Shown here: piece by piece, positions 14,051 to 25,306 of the stretch
How positions within the stretch are numbered: position 1 is the stretch's first letter
Layout of the letters: each line of letters begins with the position of its first letter
Source: Antedon mediterranea
Taxonomy: Eukaryota > Echinodermata > Crinoidea > Comatulida > Antedonidae
Length of the DNA: 64,000 nt
Assembly: GCF_964355755.1 (NCBI RefSeq)
Contig: NC_092671.1
Location: 3,111,001-3,175,000 of the forward strand
Direction of reading: 5' to 3'
Program-made: the position numbers and the translations under genes
The notes under the pieces: model-generated
What the model was told of the DNA's origin: nothing
What the model saw: only the letters and a program-made list of their open reading frames with translations
Database searches by the model: none

Positions 14051-14186
14051 TAAAGCTCTGTCTACACTATCAAACTAGTTTAACAAAAAAGTGTGATGTA
14101 CTCAAATATGGTAGTGATATACATCATCATGTCCATATATGGGCACATCACATCATGTAAAGTTTGATAGTGTGAACAGAGCTTTA
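14051..14186. mobile_element. Palindromic MITE, family A (copy 4)
   Basis: Near-intact ends taaagctctgtctacacta and gtgaacagagcttta, with TA at both borders. One internal ggtagtgat unit. Confidence 0.88.
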
Positions 14187-14320
14187 CACTGTGAGTTATG
14201 TTTGCATTTGCATTACAGAGGTTTGGAACTGCATTGCCATTGTAGGTTTATATCATATATTTGGTTATAATTTGGTGGTATCATGGACCTTATAAATTAA
14301 TATAAGTCCATGGTGTTAAA

Positions 14321-14479
14321 TACAGTCAGCTATCCTAGGAATCGAACTGTCTCACAAACAGAGCCTCTCCTAAAACATGCTTTCCAATTATTGAAATTTC
14401 ATTTGGAAATCTGAAAACCCAAAAATCCAGACAATTTTTGGCAATAAAAGGTTGTCCAGTATTGGGAGAGTTGACTGTA
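14321..14479. mobile_element. Pogo/Tigger-like MITE, family B (copy 2)
   Basis: Ends TACAGTCAGCTATCCTAGGA and AGTATTGGGAGAGTTGACTG (then TA). Similar in length and ends to the 30.76 kb element; more diverged inside. Confidence 0.75.
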
Positions 14480-17400
14480 TGAAGAATAACCAAATTTGTT
14501 AGGAAGTGTGCCTACAAAGCTTTAAAAAACCTGGATACCTGGACTGTTATTCCCTCATTTCCTTCCCACATTTTCCCTCCTAAACATTTTCCACGAATGA
14601 ATTCATTAGTGGGAATATATTTGTAGTATATTCCTTTATAATTATATACTATTTTTTCTGGTTTGATTATTAGATAATGTTTGTTATTCTTTAGTAAATT
14701 TTTTTTTATAAGGGAATTCTCAGTACTTGTTCACATGGTTAAATAACATTAGTAATTTATAATCATAGTTAAAAACAATTTATATACAGTCTAGATGTCC
14801 CTCTCAGGTGTTTCAAAGGTAAGTGTTTTCTTTTCCGTGTGAATTGAAATAAATATAGATAACATCACATAATTATTCTTTGCACACAAATTATATTAAT
14901 ATGGTGGTTTAATCAGGGAGTTGTAAATTTTACAACTACCTGGTTTTAATGAACGTTTATTTCCGAATCATTTAGCAACTTTTATTTTACGTATCTGGTA
15001 AACCAACATGATGTATTTTTTTATGCTACAGGTAGACTCTATCCGCAGTGAAGCGAGAAAGGTTGATTTTATGCCTAGTATTATATTATATTTCATAATT
15101 CGGTACATATTGATGCAACACACTGAATGACTTGCATGACCTATGTGTAGTGTTTACTGGAGCATGCAATTTGAACTTTAACCTACTAACCCTTAAAGAA
15201 AAAGTAATAATTTTCCACAACCCATTAAAGTTTATTTTTCATTATTTCTATTATTGCTTAAAATTGTCTTGTGATTCTTGAATGTTCATTTGTTTCTTAT
15301 AGAATCACTATTTAATAACTAAATAATTAATATTTATGATTTAATAATTTATCAACTAATAGTAATTTTGATGAAATAGGTAAAAGTAGTTGATAAATGG
15401 AGGCTGGTTTAATAATTGTTGGTTGTTGAATATTTTGTTTAATATGCACTTTAATTTTAGTTTTTGCCTAATTGCCAAAATCGCTCAAGTGTAAGAACGG
15501 ACTTTGGTGCTTAGCTAAAAATAAGTTAAAACAACTTAATTAATTCACACGTAACAATTTGAAAGAAATAACACGATGCAATTTAATTCAAAATTAGTGT
15601 CGTATTTCCAATGTAAATTAATTAAAATTAATAACGTTTACACCATTCGGAGCACTTTTTGCTGTGCAAACCATTTGAACTTTAACCTTTCATGATTGTT
15701 TATCAATATACTGTATCATCATTCTAAACTTGATATTTTTCAACTCTATTTTCATCTTAAATCAAATTTATCGTCATTCAGATCAGTCCGTCTTATTTGT
15801 GTTTTTAATAATACCACATTGGTTTTGCATCAGAATTTAGTCTGTTATAACTATATATATCTATCAAATTTACTTTAGTTTGTAACTCACCAAACAAAAG
15901 CCAGTGTGTGCGTGGAGCGTTTATGTGCGTGCGTGCGTGTGTATTATATATGCATGAAGGGTATATGTCCGTTAAACCTTGCTATTATCACTACTACTAC
16001 TCATAATCTGCTTAGCGCCCTCTATCACTTCTGCTATTTTCATATTCATTAATCCTGTACACAGTCATGAATATTCATTCCCTACAGGAAGGTGATTGGA
16101 TGAGAGCATTTGACGGCTATGAATATTAATATTTTGTTTGTTCTTATTCACAGAGGCAATAAAGTCAAGATGAATAGGGTAATCATAAAATGATGTTGTG
16201 TTTCTTAAACACGCCCATAACATTAGGTTCTAATTCATCATTTGTGCCAAACTAGATTCTCCTATTACTCTTCCTCTATATATATATATATTTATATATT
16301 TATTATACTACATAGATAACTTTTATATTGCTCACTATCTCCATTATAATTGGGTAGAAAAGTTGATATAACATAAACCAACGGCCGAGAGGTCGACTAC
16401 TGATTAGTTTTAAACAAGAAAGTATAATGCATAGTCAAAGAAATATAATAAACACAGTTTGGGACTAATTTATCATTTATTTTAAATAATTCTTACAGAT
16501 GATCATGAAAAAATGAATGTTGAAATATTAATTCTAAATATCAGAATATAATTAAATCCCTGAAATAATAAATAGGATGATGATATTAAATTAATAATCA
16601 ATCCAAGCAGTATAATATTGAGACATTAAATTCTTATGATTAAATAAATTTCAAAATATTCATCAAAACATAATGATAAGTAAATGGTGAAATATTGAGA
16701 ATAGAAATGTCAACAAATTAACTTATCAAATGTTATACAGTATTCTAGCGTGACGCAAAACAAGTATTATATTCCCAGGTATATATTCACAATGATGACA
16801 GTATAATTTCTGAAATTGAAACCCAAAATAATGATATGAGGTTGTAAATATTAAACATTTTGAAATCCAATATACAGTTATAAATATTCCAGCATTCGCT
16901 TTAGTACAGGTCCACTGTGCCAGTAAAACCCACCAATAACTAGCCCATTTTGGCCAGTACATTTTTACATACATAAGTATTCAAATTATTGAATTGAATT
17001 TCCTTTATGGACGACCTTTATTATAAAAGTAGTAATTTAATAATTAAAAATAACATTTCTGTCATAACATTGGTTAAAATAATGTCATCCAAATTTAAGT
17101 AATTTGTTAAAATATCGAAACCCAGTTGTACTGGCGTGTTTATCTAGTTCCTTGTATGCATTATACTATCTAGCAACAATGAGTGAGTGTGTTTGTAGAG
17201 ATGTTCTTGTCCGCATAATTGTATGTGCAGCCTCATAGGCTTTTCTGTGTCTTTTCATGGAGTGAAAGTTTGCTTATTTTTATATGAATGCATTATATTT
17301 TCATTTCAAAGATATTCTATTGTATTTTTTTATAAACAAATTAATAAGATAGTGAGATTTGAGGCCAAGCAGATATGGCAGATATCAAAGCCGCAGCACA

Positions 17401-17608
17401 CAACCTAAAATTACTATAGTTTGCACTGTGTTAACTCTGTGTTTTTTTCATATGTCTGTTTCTGTCAATTCATTTAAATAAAAATTGTCATTTAAAATTT
17501 TTTTTAATGCTTTCTTGGCACTTTAGCATTGGCTGGACGGTGGGGGTTGTAAGTAAATTTGTTAGTTTGGCGTCTCTCTGAAATGTCTGCTTTGTTTCTT
17601 TAATTTAG

Positions 17609-20600
17609 ATCATGTGATGGCACCGGTCGAAAATGGTCCGACATCAGCTGAAACACTGGCTAGTAAAGAGGTTAGTTTTACAATTTATCTAGTCTGGCAA
17701 TCAATAGTAGTAAGTATACAGTAGAACCATTGAGACTCAACCAAGTGTCCCTTTAATAAGGATTGGCTGTAGTATCAAAACATATATTGACCCTTATTCA
17801 TTTCACAGGAGTGTCCCTTGAATGGGGGTGTCGAAAAGGTGGAGGGCGGTGGGGGGTGGTGTCCAAAAGGTGGAAGGAGGGGGGGGGGGGTGGTGTCCAA
17901 AAGGTGGAAGGAGGAGGGGGGGGGTGGGTGGGTGTCCAAAAGGAGGGGTTTTACTGTAGTTTGTATCTGGAGGGTGCAACTTCTACACGTTTGTGTTTTC
18001 ATGAAGGAACACTAATGTTTAGCCTTGACATTAATTACATGCATGCAACTATAAAAAGATCTATTGGAAAATTTCTCAAAAATGTGAAGCCCCTTTACTA
18101 ACAAAATGGACATCAATAGATTTAAACTGAAACTGGGCAGAAAGATTATACCATTATTCTTTGCACAAATATCAGCATTTTTCAATTTGAAAGACTAGAA
18201 ATGACAAGTTTCAAGAGTGAAGTTCTAATTATTATTAAATGTGTATAATGTAGTACGTATTAAACATTTTTCTCCATTGAATAAAAAAACATTTGTTTTG
18301 TCTTCTAGGTGACTGGTGTTAACCATGAATCGCTAGTTGATTTGAAAGTTAATTTTTACTGTGATTGTTGTAAGCAGCAGTTCTATAAGCGTGCTGATTT
18401 TGATAACCACAAAACAGCAACTGGTCACAATAAGGTATTAAACTTTAAAAGTGTTACTCCTTGTTTTGCGGATAACGAAGTCATATGCACCACACACTGT
18501 ATGCAAAAAAAAACAAACAAATGTGGAATTGCAACAGCTATAGCCAGTGGAGCAGTAGCCTTCAACTATGAAGTTTGCTCCTAAATGGAAGAAGAGATGA
18601 GTCGTTACAAATAATCTAAAACCAGACTTTTCTTGCGGTCCAAATGATCAGCACATCATACCCCACTCTTTTAAAATAATGTAGCCAAAAGTCTTTACTG
18701 TTAAATGTACACAGGACCAACAGATTTATTACCTATCCGAAGAAGGATTGAATTGAGAGTATAAAAGTATCTTGCCTGAGGATGCAAGCAATATTGCACA
18801 GAGAAATCTTGAAAACATGCTTCTCATATTCTAGTGCCTTACCAGTACACCATACCACTTGTGATTCATTGTTAATAACCGTTATTGTTATTGTATTCAT
18901 AGTGTGGGAATGCATCTAAAGTAAGTCAAGTTTGCTGCTTTAAGACGGAAGTTAAAACCAGAAAAGAATTGCGCGAGTTGGAAAAAGAGAAAGCTAAATT
19001 CTTGAGTTCAGGAGGAAGGTGAGTCTATTTGGACAATTCATAATTTTGAATTCTTTTCCCTCAAACCCACTACTATACCTTTTGAAAAAGAAGTTTAAAA
19101 AATTTATATAAAAGTAAATATTTTGTTTTCTTTTTACATTGTTACATACCAAAAAAGATAGAAAAACAATATTTTTTGTTAAGGAGAGAAAACTATTTAA
19201 AATATATAAAACAGAAATATAAAGAACAGTTTGTTTTCTTATTTTTTAGTCTGACTACTTCAAAGATTCCTGTAAAAGAAGTAACTGCACAGAAAAGTAC
19301 ACCAGATACAAACGATGTTGAAAAAACCTCTAAATATCAAGAAGATAAAGAAGTTGATAAAGAAGTTGTTAAACAGGAAAAAGGAAAAGAACTGGCACGT
19401 AAACGTCTAAAAACTTTCCCACAGAATGCAAACACGTCTAGTAAAGGCCAGGGAGATGCTGCTGCACAGAAATCATCACAAATAACGTTTACATTGAAGA
19501 AAACAATGATGAGAATTACACCAACTGAAGACCAGCTGCATACATCATCACCTACAAAAGAAAGCAAGATTAAATCAGTTGTTGTCAAACCACCAGTTGG
19601 TGATAAAGTACATATTATTCGTAAATCTAAGGAAGAACTGTTAGAGTCTGCTGACAGTGTGAAAACTGTTGGAGGAATTGTGCCAATTGGAACAAAATCA
19701 TGCCAAATTAAGGTGCTGAATGATCCTGTAGAAAAATCTGATAATGAACAGAAAGGTAAAAGTAAGGAGAATCAGCAAGGATCGGGTGAAAGCAACAGTA
19801 AAGACTCTAATGAAAATGCTGCAACTAATTCTGCCACAGCTGCTAATACTTCTGATTGTAACACTAGCAACAACACTGCCACAAATGGTGGTTCTGGCGA
19901 CGGTGAAGAAAATGAGGACAAAGATAAAAAGACTTCTTCTGGTGGAGGCCCAGCTGAGGGAAACATTGAAAATGAAGATGACATAGATGGAAAAGATAAA
20001 AACAGTACTGATGAAGTTAATGATAATGCAGAAAAGGAATGGAAACCCTGTCGTAAGGATGGCTTCCTACAAGTCCTTAACAAAGATGAAAGCACTATCT
20101 TACAATGGCCTCTTGATATGGTGAGCTATACAAAAGTAGAGCCATCTATATGTTACAGCTGCAATCCACTTCACTTTCAATTCAGAAAACCTGGATCAAA
20201 AACTGGTGAAGCGGAAAATAAAACTGAGGACTCTGTTCTTGAAAGTAATAGCCATATAAAAGTGCCGCTGTTGGTTCCAAGGCAGGTTATGACAAAGTCC
20301 AATTCTCAAGACAATAATGTAATAAATGAAGATTCCATAAATGTGGAAACGTCTACAGAAAAGAAACATAAGAAAAAAAAGAGGAAGAAAAAGTCATCAA
20401 GGAAAGGAGGTCAGGATGGTGAAGGAGAAAAAACAAGTTCAAAGCGTAAGAGTAAAAAAAAAGGATCAAGGAAACGAAAGAGGGATAAATCTAAGGATTC
20501 GAAAAGTGGAGATAAAGATTCCTCAAAACCTGGTCATCATTCTGGTGATAATTACAGTGATGAGTATACCGAGGATGAACATTACAGTAAAAGAAGAAGG

Positions 20601-23153
20601 TCTAAAAGTTCATCAAAGGATAAAAGTCGTAAAAGACATCGAAGTTTTTCAAGTGATGATAGGAGCTCAGATGATGAGTATAGAGAAAAGAAGTCTAGAA
20701 TGAGCAGTACAAGAAAAGATGATGATTACGAGAATGTCAGTCATCGATCAAGAAGTTCTAGAGATCGTTCTAGAAGATATTCATCAGATTCTGACAGCGA
20801 CCGCTCTAGATCTAGATCGAGACGATCACGTAGGCACAGTCGGAGTCGGTCATACTCGCGTTCATACTCTAGGTCAAGATCGCGTACACGATCACGATCT
20901 CATTCCCGATCACCAAGGAGGTCTTCAAGGGGAAAATCTGGTAACGTAAAAGAATTTAGAGAAGCTCTTAAAGAACAAGCTCGTGCTAATGCGGCAGGAA
21001 AGACAGTACCATTAAAAGAAAAGAAAGGTGGGATCACAGCTGCAGGTATACAGCAACAAATTGCTGCCGGAGGACACACGATTCCAACGACAACTACTAT
21101 CATTAGTGATATGGATAATAAAAAAGACAGTTCTAAACAAACCAATTCAGGAGATGGTAAAAATAAAGTTAATAATAGTAATACTTCAAATTCTGAATCG
21201 CATGACAATAATACAGAAAGTGTCGATGAAAATTTTGAAGATGCAATTCACCCTGAAGGATTATCAGAAGAGGAGATACAACGTCGAAAGGAATCTTTTA
21301 AGAGACCCGGACCACCAGCTCCTAAAGCCAAGAAACCAGTTGCTCACCCTCATAGTGTAGCAGCTGCTCTTTATAATATTCAGAATCCAGAAGAAATATG
21401 CCATGAACAAACAGCAGGAGCATCAACTTCATCTGACGCTGGTCCTTCAGAAGAACAGACGGAAGTAAGTGCTGAGACAGAATCACCGGCAGTCATCCAA
21501 GAAATGATTCCTCCGGAAGACATTGAAAAGTACAGACGTTTGCAAGAACAAGCAAGACTTCATGTACAACAAAAAATGATAGCATCTGGTGAAATTCCAC
21601 CACCACCCCCTCCTGAAGCACATGCATCAATGGAAAGAGAGGCACTATCACCTTCCCAGCAATCTGTACTACTTCAAAACCATCCACATCTAATTAATGG
21701 AGAGGTGTTGCACCAAGCAATTGGTTCGCCTCTCTTAAGTCCAGCTATACCTGGATTTATGCCTGGTCCTCATACACCTTCACCTCCACCATCTTCACAG
21801 CAGCTTTTAACGAGTGGTGTACTACCTGCAGGATTTGCTTCAATTCGTGGTTTACATCCGGGTGGAATGCCATTATCATTATCTGCTGGTGGCTTTCCAT
21901 TAGGAGCAATTCCAACTGGTGCTTTTCATCCAGGAGGGGGGATTCCAGCAGGATTAATGGCAGGAGGGGGGATTCCAGCAGGATTAATGGCAGGAGGGGC
22001 GATTCCAGCAGGATTAATGGCAGGAGGGGCAATGCCAGCAGGATTAATGGCAGGTGGAGCAATGCCAGCAGGAGTAATGGCAGGTGGAGCACTGCCTGCA
22101 GGCGCTATTCCAGCAGGAGCTATCCCGGCAGGAGCTTTTCAAGCAGGAGGCCTCCAAGCAGGGGGTATTCCAGGTGTTTTACCTGCAGGGCTTTATCCAG
22201 CTGGGGCCTTTCCAGCTGGTGCCCTAACTGCTGGTTCTATTCCTAATAGTGCTATTCAACACGGAGGCCATCCTTCAGGAGCGGTACCCTTTGGAGCCTA
22301 TCCAGCAGGCGCTATACCAGCGGGAGCGATTCCACTTGGATTACTTCCTCAAGGAGCTTTACCAGGAACTGTTCATGCTGGTGCAATGCAAAGACCAGGC
22401 ATGCAAAGGTTAGCCCTTCCACCTGGTGCTGTCGTAGTTAGTGGAATGTCTCCTGGAATGCATCTCCCATTAGAAGCAGTAACTGGACCTCGTATTGTGC
22501 AGGCAGGTGCTTTACCAAGAACAGCCCTACAAGCTAATGCTTTACCAAAGGGTATTGTAAAAGCGGGTTCTTTACCAAGAGGAATGATATCAGTTGCGTC
22601 TTTACCAAGAGGTTCCGTACCCTCAGACACGTTGCCTCGTGGGATAATTAACACCAGTGCCTTGTCTCAAAGACTCATCCCAGCAAGAACTATTCAAACA
22701 GCAGGAGGTCTCCGTCCAGGGACTTTACCTTCCAGAGCTGTTCTAGCTAATGCTTTTCCTCGAGGTATGATACCTGCTGGAGCATTGCCAAGAGGAGTTC
22801 TTCAGGCTGGAGGTTTCCCTCCAGATGCTGTACATCTTGAAGCTCTATCCAGACAAATGAATCCTGGGCAGCAAATACCATTTGGGTCGCAGGTACGCAT
22901 GATAGTTCCTGGTCGACCTGGTTTAGTTGCAGCTTCCCAAGGTAGATTCCCAGGTATGGCACCTCAGGTTGCTTTTAGACATTTACAACCAGGAGTACCT
23001 CGATTCGCAGGTGCTCAACCGCAGTTCGGTGTTCAACAACCAAGGTTTGTTGTACCACAACAGCAAGAAGGCCAAGTACGGATGCCAAACTTAGTCGGTA
23101 AACCCTTCATAAAGACGGCCCCTCCAGCAAAAAAAGATGGTGATAGACAATGA
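17609..23153 (+). CDS. GPATCH8: GPATCH8/ZNF804-family zinc-finger RS protein, 5' end not found
   Basis: Coding exons 17609-17670, 18309-18434, 18903-19018 and 19250-23153, with phases that agree (0, 0, 2). From the first in-frame ATG at 17617 this gives 1399 aa, but exon 1 stays open upstream of that ATG, so the true start may lie further left. Seen: a C2H2 finger at about residues 36-58 (C36, C39, H52, H58) inside FYCDCCKQQFYKRADFDNH, which resembles the ZNF804A/GPATCH8 finger. At 370-408 comes a block with NKDESTILQWP and SYSCNPLHF, a hallmark shared by GPATCH8 and ZNF804A. Lys-rich then RS-rich tracts follow at about 450-660, and an EDIEKYRRLQEQARLHVQQ block at about 855-875 resembles the EEMEKYSKLQ segment of GPATCH8. 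The C-terminal third is Gly/Ala/Ile/Pro repeats unlike the vertebrate tail. Known: GPATCH8 is a nuclear RNA-processing protein with an N-terminal G-patch. No G-patch was recognised in the preceding 17 kb; it may lie beyond the window or be absent. The family call is firm; orthology to GPATCH8 rather than ZNF804 rests on the RS and EKY blocks. Confidence 0.87.
17719..17958. mobile_element. Pogo-like MITE, family C, with G-rich tandem core
   Basis: Left end TACAGTAGAACCATTGAG and right end AGGGGTTTTACTGTA are inverted. The interior has three to four units of roughly 35-40 bp with gtgtccaaaaggtggaagga and runs of up to 11 or more G. It sits in the intron just before the zinc-finger exon of the GPATCH8-like gene. 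G-quadruplex formation on the plus strand is plausible. Confidence 0.72.
19250..23153 (+). CDS. GPATCH8: GPATCH8-family large terminal coding exon
   Basis: A single 3.9-kb exon carries about 1300 of the 1399 visible residues and ends at TGA 23151-23153. The acceptor is the AG at 19248-19249, after a T-rich tract; the exon's first base completes the AG|T serine codon left by the donor at 19018. The reading frame also stays open upstream to 19176, but that stretch is intron. One very long exon after short zinc-finger exons matches the architecture I know for ZNF804A and GPATCH8. Possible AATAAA-type poly(A) signals occur near 23543 and 24408. Confidence 0.9.
21933..22082 (+). repeat. Coding minisatellite, 30-bp unit x5, in GPATCH8-like exon
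   Basis: Five direct 30-bp units encode GG-[GA]-[IM]-PAG-[LV]-MA decapeptides. The first three are nearly identical in DNA, which indicates recent expansion. They lie within a wider region (about 21850-22400) of PAGAIPAGA-like pentamers, followed by LPRG-type repeats to about 22850. Confidence 0.9.
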
Positions 23154-25306
23154 ATAATTCTTTAAAATAAGACATCACTTGTATGCAAATTATACATTTT
23201 ATTTATAACCAAACATAAAAGATATGTTTGGACAAAAAAGCATATTTTTGGAGCTTACCATGAAAATGGAATACCATGTTCCCATTTCCAATTAAAATGC
23301 CTTTTGCAACTTGAGAACAATTCATTATGGCTTTGTCCAAGTAGCGATCTTTATTGCAGCATTTTTAAATAGATAGGATCTTTGAGACATTTTTAATAAC
23401 TAATGTAATTGTATTAAAAAAACATTTTAAACAGAAATCTTCAGGTGATTTTTACCCTAAACATTCAAGATTTGTGTTTAAAAACGATTAGAACTTTTTC
23501 CATTGCAAATTAGGTAGATATTTATAAAGATTCTGTTTAGATAATAAAAGCAACTTTAAAAGGCTTTTTTAACAAACTGAGAACTCTTTAATATATCTGT
23601 TCTGCAAGAACTATTTGTATAAATTTATTAAGGGTTATAAAATGTAAAGATCATTTTATTTGAATTATGTTAAAAAATGTGATTTTATTGTTATCACTAT
23701 CCCAGACAAGGCATGTCATTTATCAATCAATCAATATCAAACAAGTTAGCGCCTAAGCGAACAGCTTTAAATTGAAGAAAAAGATTAAGCAACTATAAAT
23801 CTAGTAATATTATAATAGTTATTAATTTGATCAAAATCATTGACTTGTGTTTTTCTTAGCAAGATTGTCAATCTAACAACAGGATGCTGAGCTCTGGAGA
23901 TCAAAGGGTTTATCTGTGGCTGCGACATGATCAGTTCCATGTCCCTTAACAGACACAGCTCCCTGTGGAGAATATGTACATAGTACAGTACTGTTTGTAT
24001 TTGTCACAGCCAGACATAAGATCAAAGGACTGTTACGAGTTCGTCCTGTTGTTAGATTGTTAGTCCATCACAGATGTTTTTAATTCAAATTAAAAATTTA
24101 ACAAAAATAGATCTTTATTAACTTCAAATTTTCTATACTGTACAACAAGATCATTCATTTGAATATATAATGTTATATTTAATGAATTTCCGTTCTCGTA
24201 ATATATTTGTTATGATTTATGATAGAATTGATTTAAATGAATTAGTTGAGTTATAGCACTATTATTGCAATATTATGTGTACAGATTCCTGTACTTACAA
24301 ATAGCTGTACATAGATAAGGAGAATGATGATTTTCCTGGGATATTGTTTGTAAACTGTCGCTGTGTTTGATCCCTCATCGAACAAATGTTTTTCTTTCAA
24401 AAGTGAGAAAATAAAAAAATAATAGCGATAAATTTGTGCATGGTTGATTTTTATTTACGGACGTTGTTACACAGAAATATTTTTAAAACATATAATACAG
24501 TACATACAATATTCACTATGGCAAGAAATCAATAAAATATTGAAAAATGAATACAAACAAAATTCATATTGCTGAATGAAACATATTTTAAACAATTTGG
24601 TGAAATTTAAATTACAATGCATACACAATTTAGAGAGTTTCTGAATTTAGAGCACGGTACAATAGCAAGTAAATAAATTTGCTAATACTGTAGTAGCTGT
24701 TTTAAAACGCAGTGGTCAAACAAACAGGACGCCAATGTCCAGTATACGTTCTTTTATTGCAAGGTGGCTTAATACCGCTACTGCTCTTTAACTTCTGTCT
24801 ACGCTTGCGTTTTCTCTCTTGTGATTGTAACCCACTTTTATTAATTCTTTCCTGCATTCAGTAATATCACAGAAATAGATTATAAAAATGTTAAAAAACA
24901 TTTAGTGTGTTTATAAACATAATATACAAGGAATATAAAATTATAAATGAAACCTTTAAATAAATTAATATAAACAAAGGATTCTGCACTTTAAAATAAT
25001 ATAAAATTAAAGAATTACTGCACTAAAATTGAATGTAATTTTGTACATCCTTATTGTAATGCTATTTTGCATCTACAATATTATACTAATTGCACTACAT
25101 ATAATTATCTCCATATATTACTCTATAAGGCAACATCTGTTTTAAAAAACTAAATTATAAATAATTTTTTATACTAATTTAGCTGGACAGACAACACATT
25201 TATTTGTTTAAGAAAAACGTGCTTTATTGCACTAAAAGGCATTTTTGTTGAAACTGCATACATTCTATTAAAACCCTGTTATGTGCTTATCAGCCAAGAT
25301 TTAATG
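23154..25306. other. 3' flanks of convergent GPATCH8-like and Dispatched genes
   Basis: The stop codons are 2.15 kb apart, tail to tail. AATAAA-type signals occur on the plus strand near 23543 and 24408, and on the minus strand near 25222. Apart from the 191-bp inverted repeat no further gene is seen. Confidence 0.5.
23869..24059. repeat. 191-bp inverted-repeat element downstream of GPATCH8-like gene
   Basis: CAATCTAACAACAGGA at 23869-23884 and its exact complement TCCTGTTGTTAGATTG at 24044-24059 bound a non-repetitive, more GC-balanced interior. It lies 0.7 kb after the GPATCH8-like stop codon and may be in its 3'UTR. No clear target duplication. Confidence 0.7.

Larger units (their letters stand above)
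10437..17608. other. Non-coding flank of GPATCH8-like gene, mostly repeats
   Basis: It contains the MITEs and SINE listed separately. Any missing 5' exons of the GPATCH8-like gene should be here or further left. Two tiny splice-bounded segments (14795-14818 and 15032-15061) are the only candidates, but their phase does not match exon 17609. Confidence 0.4.

Noticed and set aside
14795-15061. Two short splice-bounded segments (24 and 30 bp) that join into MSLSGVSK-VDSIRSEARK
   Set aside because: Phase does not join to the GPATCH8-like exon at 17609 and no family match; kept only as a weak lead for 5' exons.
17763-18101. Gly/Lys-rich 112-codon frame and its antisense
   Set aside because: Lies in a G-rich expanded transposon core in an intron; no start context or family match.
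21757-22092. Leu-rich 111-codon antisense frame
   Set aside because: Shadow of the Gly/Ala/Pro repeats of the GPATCH8-like exon.
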